A stretch of 64,000 nt of DNA from Seohaeicola saemankumensis (GTDB taxonomy: Bacteria > Pseudomonadota > Alphaproteobacteria > Rhodobacterales > Rhodobacteraceae). Position numbers and translations under genes: made by a program. Within the stretch, counting starts at the first letter, position 1. Every line of letters begins with the position of its first letter. Under the pieces are notes generated by a model. That model was given only the letters and a program-made list of their open reading frames with translations. It searched no databases and was not told where the DNA came from. Location of the stretch: the NCBI RefSeq assembly GCF_042678485.1, contig NZ_JBHTKR010000002.1, positions 556,401 to 620,400 of the forward strand. The letters are read 5' to 3'. Below, in pieces: positions 23,984 through 33,132 of the stretch.

Positions 23984-25960
23984 ATGATTACAGAACTCGG
24001 ACATTTCGCCCTCATCCTTGCCTTCCTCGTCGCCTGCGTGCAGGCGGTGGTGCCCATGATCGGCGCGCACAAGCGCTGGCCGGGATGGATGGCCATGGCA
24101 GAACCTGCCGCGAACGCGCAGTTCATGCTGACGGCCGTCGCCTTCGGCGCGCTGACCCATGCCTTCGTGACCTCGGATTTCTCGGTCGCGCTGGTCGTGC
24201 AGAACTCGCATTCGCTCAAGCCGATGATCTACAAGATCAGCGGCGTCTGGGGAAACCACGAAGGCTCGATGCTGCTGTGGGTGCTGATCCTGACGCTGTT
24301 CGGCGCGATGGCGGCCTGGTTCGGGGGCAACCTGCCGCCCACGCTAAAAGCGCGGGTGCTCGCGGTGCAATCCTCGATCGCCGTGGCCTTCTTCGCCTTC
24401 ATCATCTTTACCTCCAACCCGTTCCTGCGGATGTCGGTCCCACCCTTCGACGGGCAGGATCTGAACCCGCTGTTGCAGGATCCCGGCCTCGCCTTTCATC
24501 CGCCCTTCCTCTATCTCGGCTATGTGGGGCTGAGCCTGGCTTTTTCCTTTGCCGTGGCCGCCCTGATCGAGGGGCGCGTGGACGCCGCCTGGGGCCGCTG
24601 GGTGCGTCCCTGGACCTTGCTGGCCTGGGTCAACCTGACCATCGGGATCGGCCTGGGTAGCTGGTGGGCCTATTACGAACTGGGCTGGGGCGGCTTCTGG
24701 TTCTGGGACCCGGTCGAGAATGCCAGCTTCATGCCCTGGCTGCTGGCCGCGGCCCTGCTGCATTCCGCCATCGTGGTGGAAAAGCGCGAAAGCCTGAAAA
24801 GCTGGACCATCCTGCTGGCGATCATGGCCTTCGGCTTCTCACTGATCGGGACTTTCATCGTCCGTTCCGGCGTGATCACCAGCGTTCATGCCTTCGCCAA
24901 TGACCCGGAGCGGGGCGTTTTCATCCTGATGATCCTGGGCTTCTTCATGGGCGGTGCGCTGACGCTGTTCGCCGCGCGCGCCAGTTCCATGGAGGCCAAG
25001 GGCGTCTTCAGCCTGGTCAGCCGTGAAAGCGCGCTGGTGATGAACAACATCCTGCTGGCAGTGTCCTGTTTCGTGGTCTTCGTCGGCACGATCTGGCCGC
25101 TATTCGCGGAGATGCTGTTCGATCGCAAGCTGTCGGTCGGACCGCCTTTCTTCGACATGGCCTTTACCCCTTTCATGGTGCTGCTGGGTGCCATCCTGCC
25201 GATCGGTGCCATGATGCCCTGGAAACGCGCCGATCTGGGCCGGACCTTCCGCCCCCTGATCCCGGCCTTCATCCTGGCCGTGTCGGTCGGGCTGCTGGCC
25301 TTTGCAATCCAGACGGGCCGTTCGGCGCTGGGGCCTGTCGGCATGTTCCTGGGCACCTGGTTGATCTGCGGCGCGCTGGTCGACATATGGTCGCGCACCG
25401 GACGCGGCGAGATGGCAGGCCGCCTGTCGCGGCTGACGCGCCTGCCGCGTGCCGACTGGGGCAAGATGGTCGCCCATTCGGGGCTGGGCATCACGATGCT
25501 GGGGATCTCGGGCCTTCTGGCCTGGCAGCAGGAAGACATCCGCGTGGTGCAATTCAACCAACCCTTCGAGGTGGCAGGCTTCAGCCTGACGCTGACCGAT
25601 GTGCAGCGTGTCGAAGGGCCGAACTATATCTCGACCATGGGATGGGTGGATCTGGCCCGCGACGGCAAGGCGATTGCCACGATGAACCCGGAAAAGCGTT
25701 TCTATCCCGTGGCGCAGATGCCCACGACCGAGGCCGCGATCGACATCGGGTTCTGGCGTGATGTCTACGTGGTGATCGGCGATCCCCAGGATAATGGCGG
25801 CTGGGCGGTGCGGACCTATTACAAACCCCTGGCCAACTGGATCTGGGGCGGCGCCATCCTGATGGCGCTTGGGGGTATGCTCAGCATCAGCGACCGCCGC
25901 TTCCGCGTGGCCGCCGGTGCCGCAAAGCGCACGCCGGTCAGCGGGGTTCCCGCTGAATGA
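23984..25960 (+). CDS. ccmF: Heme lyase subunit CcmF
   Basis: A 658-residue integral membrane protein with many transmembrane helices. The tryptophan-rich WWD motif that binds heme is clear (WGGFWFWDPVENASF), with conserved histidines around it (GNHEGSMLLW; HPPFLYLGYVG). It joins reduced heme, from holo-CcmE, to apocytochrome c with CcmH/I. ATG 23984 gives the normal CcmF length; an in-frame GTG at 23963 is possible. The last four bases overlap the ccmH start. Confidence 0.95.
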   Translation: MITELGHFALILAFLVACVQAVVPMIGAHKRWPGWMAMAEPAANAQFMLTAVAFGALTHAFVTSDFSVALVVQNSHSLKPMIYKISGVWGNHEGSMLLWVLILTLFGAMAAWFGGNLPPTLKARVLAVQSSIAVAFFAFIIFTSNPFLRMSVPPFDGQDLNPLLQDPGLAFHPPFLYLGYVGLSLAFSFAVAALIEGRVDAAWGRWVRPWTLLAWVNLTIGIGLGSWWAYYELGWGGFWFWDPVENASFMPWLLAAALLHSAIVVEKRESLKSWTILLAIMAFGFSLIGTFIVRSGVITSVHAFANDPERGVFILMILGFFMGGALTLFAARASSMEAKGVFSLVSRESALVMNNILLAVSCFVVFVGTIWPLFAEMLFDRKLSVGPPFFDMAFTPFMVLLGAILPIGAMMPWKRADLGRTFRPLIPAFILAVSVGLLAFAIQTGRSALGPVGMFLGTWLICGALVDIWSRTGRGEMAGRLSRLTRLPRADWGKMVAHSGLGITMLGISGLLAWQQEDIRVVQFNQPFEVAGFSLTLTDVQRVEGPNYISTMGWVDLARDGKAIATMNPEKRFYPVAQMPTTEAAIDIGFWRDVYVVIGDPQDNGGWAVRTYYKPLANWIWGGAILMALGGMLSISDRRFRVAAGAAKRTPVSGVPAE

Positions 25961-26442
25961 AACGTCTTGCGCTGAGCCTGTGGCTGGCCCTTGCCATCGT
26001 CGGGCCGCTGGCGCCTTTGACGGCGCCCCAGGCGCTGGCTGTCCTGCCGGATGAAATCCTGCCGGATCCCGCCCTGGAAGCCCGCGCGCGCGAACTGTCG
26101 CGCGGTTTGCGCTGTATGGTCTGCCGCAACGAAAGCATCGACGAATCGAATGCCGAACTGGCCCGCGACATGCGGATCCTTGTGCGTGAGCGTCTGACAG
26201 CCGGGGATAGCGATCAGCAGGTGATCGCGTTCATCGTGGACCGCTACGGCGAATATGCCTTGCTGAAACCCACCACGGGCGGGGCGAACTGGCTGCTCTG
26301 GGCGGCGGGTCCGCTGATGCTGATGCTGGCGCTGGGTGTCGGCATTGGCTATCTGCGTAGCCGTCAGGCCGCACCCGAGGCCGGCAGCGCGACACTGAGC
26401 GATGAGGAAAAAGCCAAGCTCAGCAAGATTCTCGAGGACTGA
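25957..26442 (+). CDS. ccmH: Cytochrome c maturation protein CcmH (CycL)
   Basis: A 161-residue thioredox protein with an N-terminal signal/anchor (residues 1-28), the redox motif Cys53-x-x-Cys56 in GLRCMVCRNESI, and a C-terminal transmembrane helix (about 109-127). It reduces apocytochrome cysteines for heme attachment. The start overlaps the ccmF stop (ATGA), showing tight coupling. Confidence 0.95.
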   Translation: MKRLALSLWLALAIVGPLAPLTAPQALAVLPDEILPDPALEARARELSRGLRCMVCRNESIDESNAELARDMRILVRERLTAGDSDQQVIAFIVDRYGEYALLKPTTGGANWLLWAAGPLMLMLALGVGIGYLRSRQAAPEAGSATLSDEEKAKLSKILED

Positions 26443-26520
26443 CGCGGGGTTTGACCTTTTCCTTGTGATCCGCTGCGGTAAGGTATCGCCAAGAGGCGGA
26501 GACAAGGAAAGGCCGATCCC

Positions 26521-27297
26521 ATGGAGTATCAGACCATCACGCTGGACATCGCCGATGATGTCGCGGTGCTGACCCTTAATCGCGCAGACAAGATGAACGC
26601 GCTCAACACCCAGATGCGGGCCGAGATCGCGGATGCCGCGCGAAAGGCGGGCAAGGACGCACGGGTGCTGGTGCTGACCGGATCCGGCCGGGCCTTCTGT
26701 TCGGGGCAGGATCTCAGCGACCGGGCCAATGCGGCCAACCTGGACATGGAACGGACGCTGCGGGATGAATACCTGCCCATGCTCAAGGCGATCTACGATT
26801 GCCCGATCCCCACGATCAGCGCCGTGAACGGTGCGGCCGCCGGGGCAGGGGCCAACCTTGCGCTGGCCGCAGATGTGGTGATCGCCACCCAAAGCGCCTA
26901 TTTCCTTCAGGCGTTCACCCGGATCGGCCTGATCCCGGACGCGGGCGGCACCTATTGGATGACGCGCCAGATGGGCACCGCCAAGGCAATGGGCGCGGCG
27001 CTGTTTGCCGACAAGATCAGCGCGCAGCAGGCTGACGACTGGGGCCTGATCTGGGAGGCCGTCGCCGATGATGCCTTCGACGCCACATGGCGCGCCCGCG
27101 CCGCCCATCTGGCGAAGGGACCGACCCTGGCCTATGCCCATGTGAAACAGGCGATCCGGGGCAGCTGGGACAATAGCCTTGAGGATCAGCTGGCGCTGGA
27201 AGGCCGGTATCAGGGCACCTGCGGCAAGACCCGCGACTTCAAGGAAGGCGTGCTGGCCTTCCTGGAAAAGCGCCCCGCCAGTTTCGAAGGGCGCTGA
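26521..27297 (+). CDS. Enoyl-CoA hydratase/isomerase family protein, PaaG-like
   Basis: A 258-residue crotonase-fold protein. The oxyanion segments AFCSGQDL and NGAAAGAGANLALAADVVIA and the helix IGLIPDAGGTYWMTRQMG are seen. The Asp in IPDAGGT corresponds to the catalytic Asp of PaaG-type isomerases, and the usual hydratase glutamate pair is not evident, so a ring-1,2-epoxyphenylacetyl-CoA isomerase or related isomerase is more likely than a true hydratase. It is the last gene of the ccm direction, 78 bases after ccmH, and is followed by a strong terminator. Confidence 0.85.
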   Translation: MEYQTITLDIADDVAVLTLNRADKMNALNTQMRAEIADAARKAGKDARVLVLTGSGRAFCSGQDLSDRANAANLDMERTLRDEYLPMLKAIYDCPIPTISAVNGAAAGAGANLALAADVVIATQSAYFLQAFTRIGLIPDAGGTYWMTRQMGTAKAMGAALFADKISAQQADDWGLIWEAVADDAFDATWRARAAHLAKGPTLAYAHVKQAIRGSWDNSLEDQLALEGRYQGTCGKTRDFKEGVLAFLEKRPASFEGR

Positions 27298-27327
27298 AAC
27301 CCGTCACCACGCCCTGTCATGCAAAGC

Positions 27328-27355
27328 AAAACGGCGCCCCTTGGGGCGCCGTTTT
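27328..27355. terminator. Bidirectional terminator (hydratase gene / gltA)
   Basis: Perfect stem ACGGCGCCCC / GGGGCGCCGT with a two-base loop, preceded by A4 and followed by T4, between convergent genes. Confidence 0.88.
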
Positions 27356-27373
27356 CATTCCGGTCCGGCCGCG

Positions 27374-28669
27374 TCAGCGGTTTTCGATATCGACGTAATC
27401 GCGCGCGGTTTCGCCCATGTAAAGCTGGCGCGGACGGCCGATCTTCATCTGCGGATCGGCGATCATCTCTTTCCACTGGCTGACCCAGCCGACGGTGCGC
27501 GACAGTGCGAAGATCGGCGTGAACATCGACGTCGGAAAGCCCATCGCCTCAAGGATGATGCCCGAATAGAAATCGACATTCGGGAACAGCTTCTTTTCGA
27601 TGAAATAGGGATCGTTCAGGGCCACATGCTCAAGCTCTTTGGCCACCTGCAACAGCGGGTTGTCATGCACGCCCAGCAGTTCCAGCACCTCATCGGCGGA
27701 CTGTTTCAGCACCTTGGCGCGCGGATCGGTGTTCTTGTAGACGCGGTGACCAAAGCCCATCAGGCGGAAAGGATCGTTCTTGTCCTTTGCGCGTGCGATG
27801 AATTCGGGGATGCGGTCCACGCTGCCAATCTCGCGCAGCATTTCCAGGCAAGCCTGGTTCGCGCCGCCATGGGCCGGACCCCAGAGGCAGGCAATGCCGG
27901 CCGCGATACAGGCAAAGGGGTTCGCCCCCGAGGACGAGGCCAGGCGCACGGTCGATGTGGAGGCGTTCTGCTCGTGATCGGCATGCAGCGTCAGGATACG
28001 GTCCATCGCGCGGCTGACGATCGGGTTCACGTGATAGGTTTCGGCCGGAACCGAGAAGCACATGTGCAGGAAGTTCGCCGCGTAATCCAGATCGTTGCGC
28101 GGGTAGACGAAGGGCTGGCCAATGGAATATTTATAGGCCATCGCGGCGATCGTCGGCATCTTGGCGATCAGGCGGATCGAGGCAACTTCGCGCTGCCAGG
28201 GATCGTTCACATCAAGGCTGTCGTGGTAGAAGGCCGACATCGCGCCGACAACACCCACCATCGTGGCCATCGGATGCGCGTCGCGGCGGAAGCCCCGGAA
28301 GAAGTTGTGCATCTGCTCGTGGATCATCGTGTGGCGCGTCACGAGCGTCTCGAAATCCTCAAGCCGCGCGGAGGAGGGCAGCTCGCCGTAGAGCAGCAGG
28401 TAGCACACTTCAAGGAAATGCGATTTGGACGCCAGCTGGTCGATCGGATAGCCGCGATGCAGCAGAATGCCCTCGTCGCCATCAATATAGGTGATGGTGC
28501 TGTCGCAGCTGGCGGTCGAGGTGAAGCCGGGATCATAGGTGAACACACCGGCCTGGCTGTAGAGCTTGCGGATATCGATCACCTCGGGTCCCGCGGTCGG
28601 CGTGAACATCGGCAGTTCGACCGTCTTTCCGTCGAAGCTGAGCGTCGCTGTCTTGCTAGATGTCGTCAT
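27374..28669 (-). CDS. gltA: Citrate synthase
   Basis: A 431-residue type II (hexameric, gram-negative) citrate synthase, condensing oxaloacetate and acetyl-CoA at entry to the TCA cycle. Catalytic residues are found in LWGPAHGGANQA (His), FGHRVYKNTDPRA (His) and NVDFYSG (Asp). The N-terminal beta region (LSFDGKTVELPMF) is as in this type. It is 81 bases downstream of gltX on the same strand, with an independent start at 28669. Confidence 0.97.
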   Translation of the reverse strand: MTTSSKTATLSFDGKTVELPMFTPTAGPEVIDIRKLYSQAGVFTYDPGFTSTASCDSTITYIDGDEGILLHRGYPIDQLASKSHFLEVCYLLLYGELPSSARLEDFETLVTRHTMIHEQMHNFFRGFRRDAHPMATMVGVVGAMSAFYHDSLDVNDPWQREVASIRLIAKMPTIAAMAYKYSIGQPFVYPRNDLDYAANFLHMCFSVPAETYHVNPIVSRAMDRILTLHADHEQNASTSTVRLASSSGANPFACIAAGIACLWGPAHGGANQACLEMLREIGSVDRIPEFIARAKDKNDPFRLMGFGHRVYKNTDPRAKVLKQSADEVLELLGVHDNPLLQVAKELEHVALNDPYFIEKKLFPNVDFYSGIILEAMGFPTSMFTPIFALSRTVGWVSQWKEMIADPQMKIGRPRQLYMGETARDYVDIENR

Positions 28670-28750
28670 GTTGGTCCCTTCCTCACTGGCTGTTCCCGCA
28701 GACCGGGTAGGCCTTTTTCGTCTGTCCGCCTGAAGAAGGTATTAACCCTC

Positions 28751-30154
28751 TCAGGCCGCGGCATCTGCCAGGCGGGCAAGGCTTTCCTCGCGCCCGAGCA
28801 CAAGCATCATGTCAAACACGCTCGGCGTGGCACTGCGCCCCGATAGCGCCGCCCGCATGGGGCCCGCCAGCTTGCCGAACGTCATTCCCTGAGTCTGTGC
28901 AAATTCGTTCAGGACGTGTTCAAGATCGCCCCGCGTCCAGCTAGCATTTTGCAGATGCGGCGTCAATTCTTTCAGTATACCACGGAATACATCGGTCAGA
29001 TGCTCCGCCGCCTTCGGCTCGGGCGCGATGGGACGCTCGGCCAGGATAAATGCAGCCTTGTCAAGCAGTTCGATATAGGTCTTCGCGCGTTCCTTCAGCT
29101 GCGGCATCGCTGCGAACAGCATCGCCTTCTTGTGCGAAGGCAGCGCGGGCCGCCCGGTCGCCGTGATGAAATCCATCAGCTCATGCAGCAGCGCGGCATC
29201 GTCGGTCGCGGCGATATGCTGGCCGCAGATATTGTCCATTTTCTTGAAATCCAGCCGCGCGGGGGATTTGCCGATTCCCCCCAGGTCGAACCAGTCGCGC
29301 GCCTGCGCGTCGGTAAAGACCTCGTCATCCCCATGGCTCCATCCCAACCGCGCCAGGTAGTTCCGCATCCCTGAGGCGGGATAGCCCATGGCCTGGTATT
29401 CCTCGACCCCGAGGGCGCCATGCCGCTTGGACAGTTTCTTGCCGTCGGGCCCATGGATCAGCGGGATATGGGCCCAGACCGGCACGGTCCAGCCCATTGC
29501 GTGATAGATCATCATCTGCCGCGCGGCGTTGTTCAGGTGGTCATCGCCCCGGATCACATGGGTGACGCCCATGTCATGGTCATCGACCACCACCGCCAGC
29601 ATGTAGACCGGCGTACCATCGCCCCGCAGCAGCACCATGTCATCCAGCTGGTCGTTGCGGATCACGACGCGGCCCTGCACCTGATCCTCGATCACGGTCT
29701 CGCCCTCTTGCGGGGCCTTGATGCGGATCACGTAAGGCATGTCCGTGGGATGGGTCGCGGGATCGGCATCGCGCCAGGGGCTACGGAACAACGTGGACTG
29801 GCCCGCAGCGCGGGCCTCTTCGCGAAAGGCTTCAATTTCGTCCTGGGTGGCGAAACACTTGTAGGCGCGCCCCTCGTCCAGCAATTGCCTGGCCACATCC
29901 GCATGGCGGGCGGCGCGGGCAAACTGGCTGATCGCATCCCCGTCATGGTCCAGCCCCAGCCAGGTCAGCCCCTTGAGGATTGCCGCTGTCGCCTCGGGGG
30001 TCGAGCGTTCGCGATCCGTATCCTCGATCCGCAGCAGGAATTTCCCGCCACGCCCCCGGGCATAAAGCCAGTTGAACAAAGCCGTGCGCGCCCCGCCAAT
30101 ATGCAGATAGCCGGTGGGAGAGGGCGCAAAACGGGTCACGACAGGGGATGACAT
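28751..30154 (-). CDS. gltX: Glutamate--tRNA ligase
   Basis: A 467-residue class I glutamyl-tRNA synthetase. The HIGH motif is GYLHIGGARTA and the KMSKS-equivalent is KKLSKRHGA; the anticodon-binding helical part follows. The ATG at 30154 gives MSSPVVTRFAPSPTGYLH. The open frame runs further upstream, with another ATG at 30181, but that would add residues not usual in the family and reach toward comEC. Rhodobacterales often carry two GltX copies; which one this is cannot be told. Confidence 0.95.
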   Translation of the reverse strand: MSSPVVTRFAPSPTGYLHIGGARTALFNWLYARGRGGKFLLRIEDTDRERSTPEATAAILKGLTWLGLDHDGDAISQFARAARHADVARQLLDEGRAYKCFATQDEIEAFREEARAAGQSTLFRSPWRDADPATHPTDMPYVIRIKAPQEGETVIEDQVQGRVVIRNDQLDDMVLLRGDGTPVYMLAVVVDDHDMGVTHVIRGDDHLNNAARQMMIYHAMGWTVPVWAHIPLIHGPDGKKLSKRHGALGVEEYQAMGYPASGMRNYLARLGWSHGDDEVFTDAQARDWFDLGGIGKSPARLDFKKMDNICGQHIAATDDAALLHELMDFITATGRPALPSHKKAMLFAAMPQLKERAKTYIELLDKAAFILAERPIAPEPKAAEHLTDVFRGILKELTPHLQNASWTRGDLEHVLNEFAQTQGMTFGKLAGPMRAALSGRSATPSVFDMMLVLGREESLARLADAAA

Positions 30155-30200
30155 CAGCGGACTTAACCTTTCGGTAACCATGGCGGAGTAGCCTTGCCGC

Positions 30201-32288
30201 ATGTCTAGCGATGCGCAAAGCGGGGGGCAAGAGTTGCGGATCACTGCGACGCTTTCCCATGTCCTCGGCTCACAGCGTGGCGCCCTGTTGCCCTGGGCGC
30301 CGGTGTTCCTTGCCATCGGGATCGGCGGCTATTTTTCCCTGCGATGGGAGCCGTCGATCATGCTGCTGGTGGCGCTGGCGGGACTGGCCCTGATCGGGGG
30401 GTGGGTCGCCGCGCGGGCAGGGCCGGTGGCGGCCCCCTTTCTCTGGGCGCTGGTTCTTGTGGCCGCAGGCGTGGCGGTGGCCGGGGCGCGGGCGCATCAG
30501 GTGGCGGGGCCGCAGATCGGCTGGCGCTATTACGGCCCGGTCGAAGGGCGGATCGTCGCGATCGACCGATCCGCCTCGGATGCGGTGCGGATCGTGCTGG
30601 ACCGGGTCGTGCTCAAGGACATGGCGCCGCAGGACACACCCCGCCGGGTGCGCCTGTCGTTGCATGGGGACCAGGATCATCTGCGGCCCTGGCCGGGGCA
30701 GGTGGTCATCACCACCGGGCATCTGTCGGTCTCGAACGGTCCGGTCGAACCGGGCGGCTTCGATTTTCGCCGCCATGCCTGGTTTCTGAAACTCGGGGCG
30801 GTCGGCTATGCCCGCAGCCCGGTTCTGCTGCTGCGCCCGCCCGACGGCGGCCAGCCGGTCTTCACCGCCCGGATGTGGCTGTCGGCGCGGGTACAGGCCA
30901 GCCTGCCGGGCGAGGTGGGGGCCTTTGCCGCAGCCGTCATGGCCGGGGACCGCTCGGGCATGGGGCAAGACACGCTCGAGGCGCTGCGCGTCTCGAACCT
31001 GGCGCATCTTCTGGCCATCTCGGGGCTGCACATGGGGCTTCTGACCGGGTTCGTCTTTGGCCTGTTCCGCCTGATCCTGGCGGCGGTGCCGGTCCTGGGG
31101 CTGCGGGTTCCGGCCAAAAAGCTGTCGGCCGTGCTGGCGCTGCTTGTCGCGGCGGGATACCTGGCGCTTTCGGGGGGGAATGTGGCGACGGAACGTGCCT
31201 TCGTGATGGTGGCGGTCGTTCTGGTCGCGGTGATCTTCGACCGGCGGGCGCTGACCCTGCGCGCAGTCGCCGTGGCCGCGATGATCATCCTGACCCTGCG
31301 CCCCGAGGCGTTGATGGGCCCCGGTTTCCAGATGTCCTTTGCAGCGACGACGGCGCTGGTGGCGGTCTTTGCCTGGATCCGTGATGCGGGCCTGCCGCGT
31401 CTGCCAGCATGGCTCAAGCCCGTTGCGGCGGTGGTCGTCTCATCCGGGGTTGCCGGGCTCGCCACTGCGCCGCTGGGGGCCGCACATTTCAACCAGTTCG
31501 CCCATTACGGGTTGATCGCCAACCTGCTGAGCGTGCCGCTGATGGGGGCGCTGGTGATGCCGGCCGCCGTGCTGGCCGTCTGCCTGCTGCCCTTCGGACT
31601 TGAGGGAGTCGCGCTTTGGATCATGGGGCAGGGTCTGGGCTGGATCCTGGGTGTGGCGCATCTCGTCACCGGGCTGGAGGGGGCGCGGGGCACGGTCGTG
31701 ACCCCGCCGTCCCTGGTGCTGCCGCTGATGGCCCTGGGCGCGCTTTTCGTCATGCTCTGGCAGGGGTGGGCGCGGCTTCTGGGGGTGCCTGTGGTGCTGG
31801 TGGCGCTGTTGATCTGGACCGGTGCCGACCGTCCGACGATCCTGATCGCGGGCGATGGCGCGCTGGTTGGCGCAATGACGGCGCAGGGGCGCGCCCTGAG
31901 CCGCGCCAGCGGCGCGGGCTTCGTCGCGCGAAACTGGCTGGACCATGATGCCGACCCGGCGTTGCAACCGGATGCCGCCGCGCGCTGGTCCGGGCCGATG
32001 CCGCTGTTCTTCAGCGAAACCGGGCAGTTGATCCATCTGCGTGGCAAGGCCGCCGCTGATCCCGCCTGCGGGCCCGATGACTGGCTGGTATTGGACCGGC
32101 GGGCCCCGCCGGGCCTGCCGTGTCGGGTGTTCGACCTTCGCAGTCTGGGCGACACCGGCGCCCTGGCCGTTCATGCCAGTGGCAAGGGCTACCGCATCGT
32201 CACGGTCCGCGACCGTACGGGAGAGCGGTTATGGAACCGCCCGCCACGGCCCGGCAGGCCCGTCCGGCGCAGCCCACCGGATCAATAG
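30201..32288 (+). CDS. comEC: ComEC/Rec2 family DNA-uptake channel, without a recognisable nuclease-like domain
   Basis: A 695-residue polytopic membrane protein. After an N-terminal DUF4131-type region (residues 30-200) comes the competence domain with AGDRSGMGQDTLEAL and NLAHLLAISGLHMGLLTGF, then many helices to about residue 540. The C-terminal 150 residues do not show the HxHxDH metallo-beta-lactamase signature of Bacillus ComEC. In R. capsulatus ComEC is needed by recipients to take up gene-transfer-agent DNA. It is divergent from gltX and its 3' end overlaps that of lexA by seven bases. Confidence 0.9.
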   Translation: MSSDAQSGGQELRITATLSHVLGSQRGALLPWAPVFLAIGIGGYFSLRWEPSIMLLVALAGLALIGGWVAARAGPVAAPFLWALVLVAAGVAVAGARAHQVAGPQIGWRYYGPVEGRIVAIDRSASDAVRIVLDRVVLKDMAPQDTPRRVRLSLHGDQDHLRPWPGQVVITTGHLSVSNGPVEPGGFDFRRHAWFLKLGAVGYARSPVLLLRPPDGGQPVFTARMWLSARVQASLPGEVGAFAAAVMAGDRSGMGQDTLEALRVSNLAHLLAISGLHMGLLTGFVFGLFRLILAAVPVLGLRVPAKKLSAVLALLVAAGYLALSGGNVATERAFVMVAVVLVAVIFDRRALTLRAVAVAAMIILTLRPEALMGPGFQMSFAATTALVAVFAWIRDAGLPRLPAWLKPVAAVVVSSGVAGLATAPLGAAHFNQFAHYGLIANLLSVPLMGALVMPAAVLAVCLLPFGLEGVALWIMGQGLGWILGVAHLVTGLEGARGTVVTPPSLVLPLMALGALFVMLWQGWARLLGVPVVLVALLIWTGADRPTILIAGDGALVGAMTAQGRALSRASGAGFVARNWLDHDADPALQPDAAARWSGPMPLFFSETGQLIHLRGKAAADPACGPDDWLVLDRRAPPGLPCRVFDLRSLGDTGALAVHASGKGYRIVTVRDRTGERLWNRPPRPGRPVRRSPPDQ

Positions 32289-33016
32289 GTGCGGATCAGC
32301 CCGACAAGGCGGCCCTGCACCTTGACCATGTGATCGGGGTAGACGCGTGTCTCGTAAGCCGGGTTCGCGGCCTCCAGCGCGATCGTGCTGCCACGACGCA
32401 TGAAACGCTTCAGCGTCGCTTCCTGATCCTCGACCAGGGCCACGACGATATCGCCATTATCCGCCACCGATGTTTCGCGGATCACCACCACGTCACCATC
32501 GTTGATCCCGGCCTCGATCATGGAATCGCCGCGCACTTCCAGCGCGTAGTGATCGCCGCGACCACTGAGCATCGATGTGGGCACCGTCACGGAATGCGAG
32601 ACATGGCTGATCGCTTCGATCGGCACACCGGCGGCGATCCGGCCCATCACAGGCAGTTCCATCGCCTCGATCGTCTGCACCGGCATGGCGCGCGCGGGCG
32701 GCGGGCTGTCCGGCCGGTCCCCGTCGATGACGCGGGGCGCAAAGCCGCTGCCGGTTGTTGCGGATGCCGCCTGACCGCGTGCGGCATGTTTGTCGGCCAG
32801 CGCGTCGGGCAGTTTCACGATTTCGATCGCGCGGGCGCGATGCGCCAGGCGGCGGATGAACCCGCGTTCTTCCAGCGCCGTGATCAGCCGGTGAATCCCC
32901 GACTTCGAGCGCAGGTCAAGCGCCTCTTTCATTTCGTCGAAAGAGGGCGGCACGCCATCGCGGTTCAGACGGGTCTGTATGAAATCCAGCAGATCAAGTT
33001 GCTTGCGGGTCAGCAT
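32282..33016 (-). CDS. lexA: LexA SOS repressor
   Basis: A 244-residue LexA. N-terminal winged helix (residues 1-65: MLTRKQLDLLDFIQTRL, SKSGIHRLITALEERG), linker, then the S24 peptidase domain with the self-cleavage site Ala129-Gly130 (GRIAAGVP), nucleophile Ser165 (GDSMIEAG) and Lys203 (ATLKRF). The linker (about 70-115) is longer than in E. coli LexA, as usual in alphaproteobacteria. The promoter holds a perfect GTTC-N7-GTTC box, so it is autoregulated. Confidence 0.97.
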   Translation of the reverse strand: MLTRKQLDLLDFIQTRLNRDGVPPSFDEMKEALDLRSKSGIHRLITALEERGFIRRLAHRARAIEIVKLPDALADKHAARGQAASATTGSGFAPRVIDGDRPDSPPPARAMPVQTIEAMELPVMGRIAAGVPIEAISHVSHSVTVPTSMLSGRGDHYALEVRGDSMIEAGINDGDVVVIRETSVADNGDIVVALVEDQEATLKRFMRRGSTIALEAANPAYETRVYPDHMVKVQGRLVGLIRTY

Positions 33017-33089
33017 CGGGTCGGTCCCTCCGGGTCGGGCACGGGGATCGGCCGGGGCCATGCCGTGCGAAACGCTTCATTTCGCGTTT

Positions 33090-33104
33090 GTTCTGCCATT
33101 GTTC
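33090..33104 (+). promoter_or_regulatory. SOS box of lexA (GTTC-N7-GTTC)
   Basis: GTTC at 33090-33093 and GTTC at 33101-33104 are separated by exactly seven bases, the direct-repeat LexA site established for alphaproteobacteria. It lies about 75 bases upstream of the lexA start codon. Confidence 0.9.
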
Positions 33105-33132
33105 CCGTTTTGTGTCAACACCTCAGGCGTGA

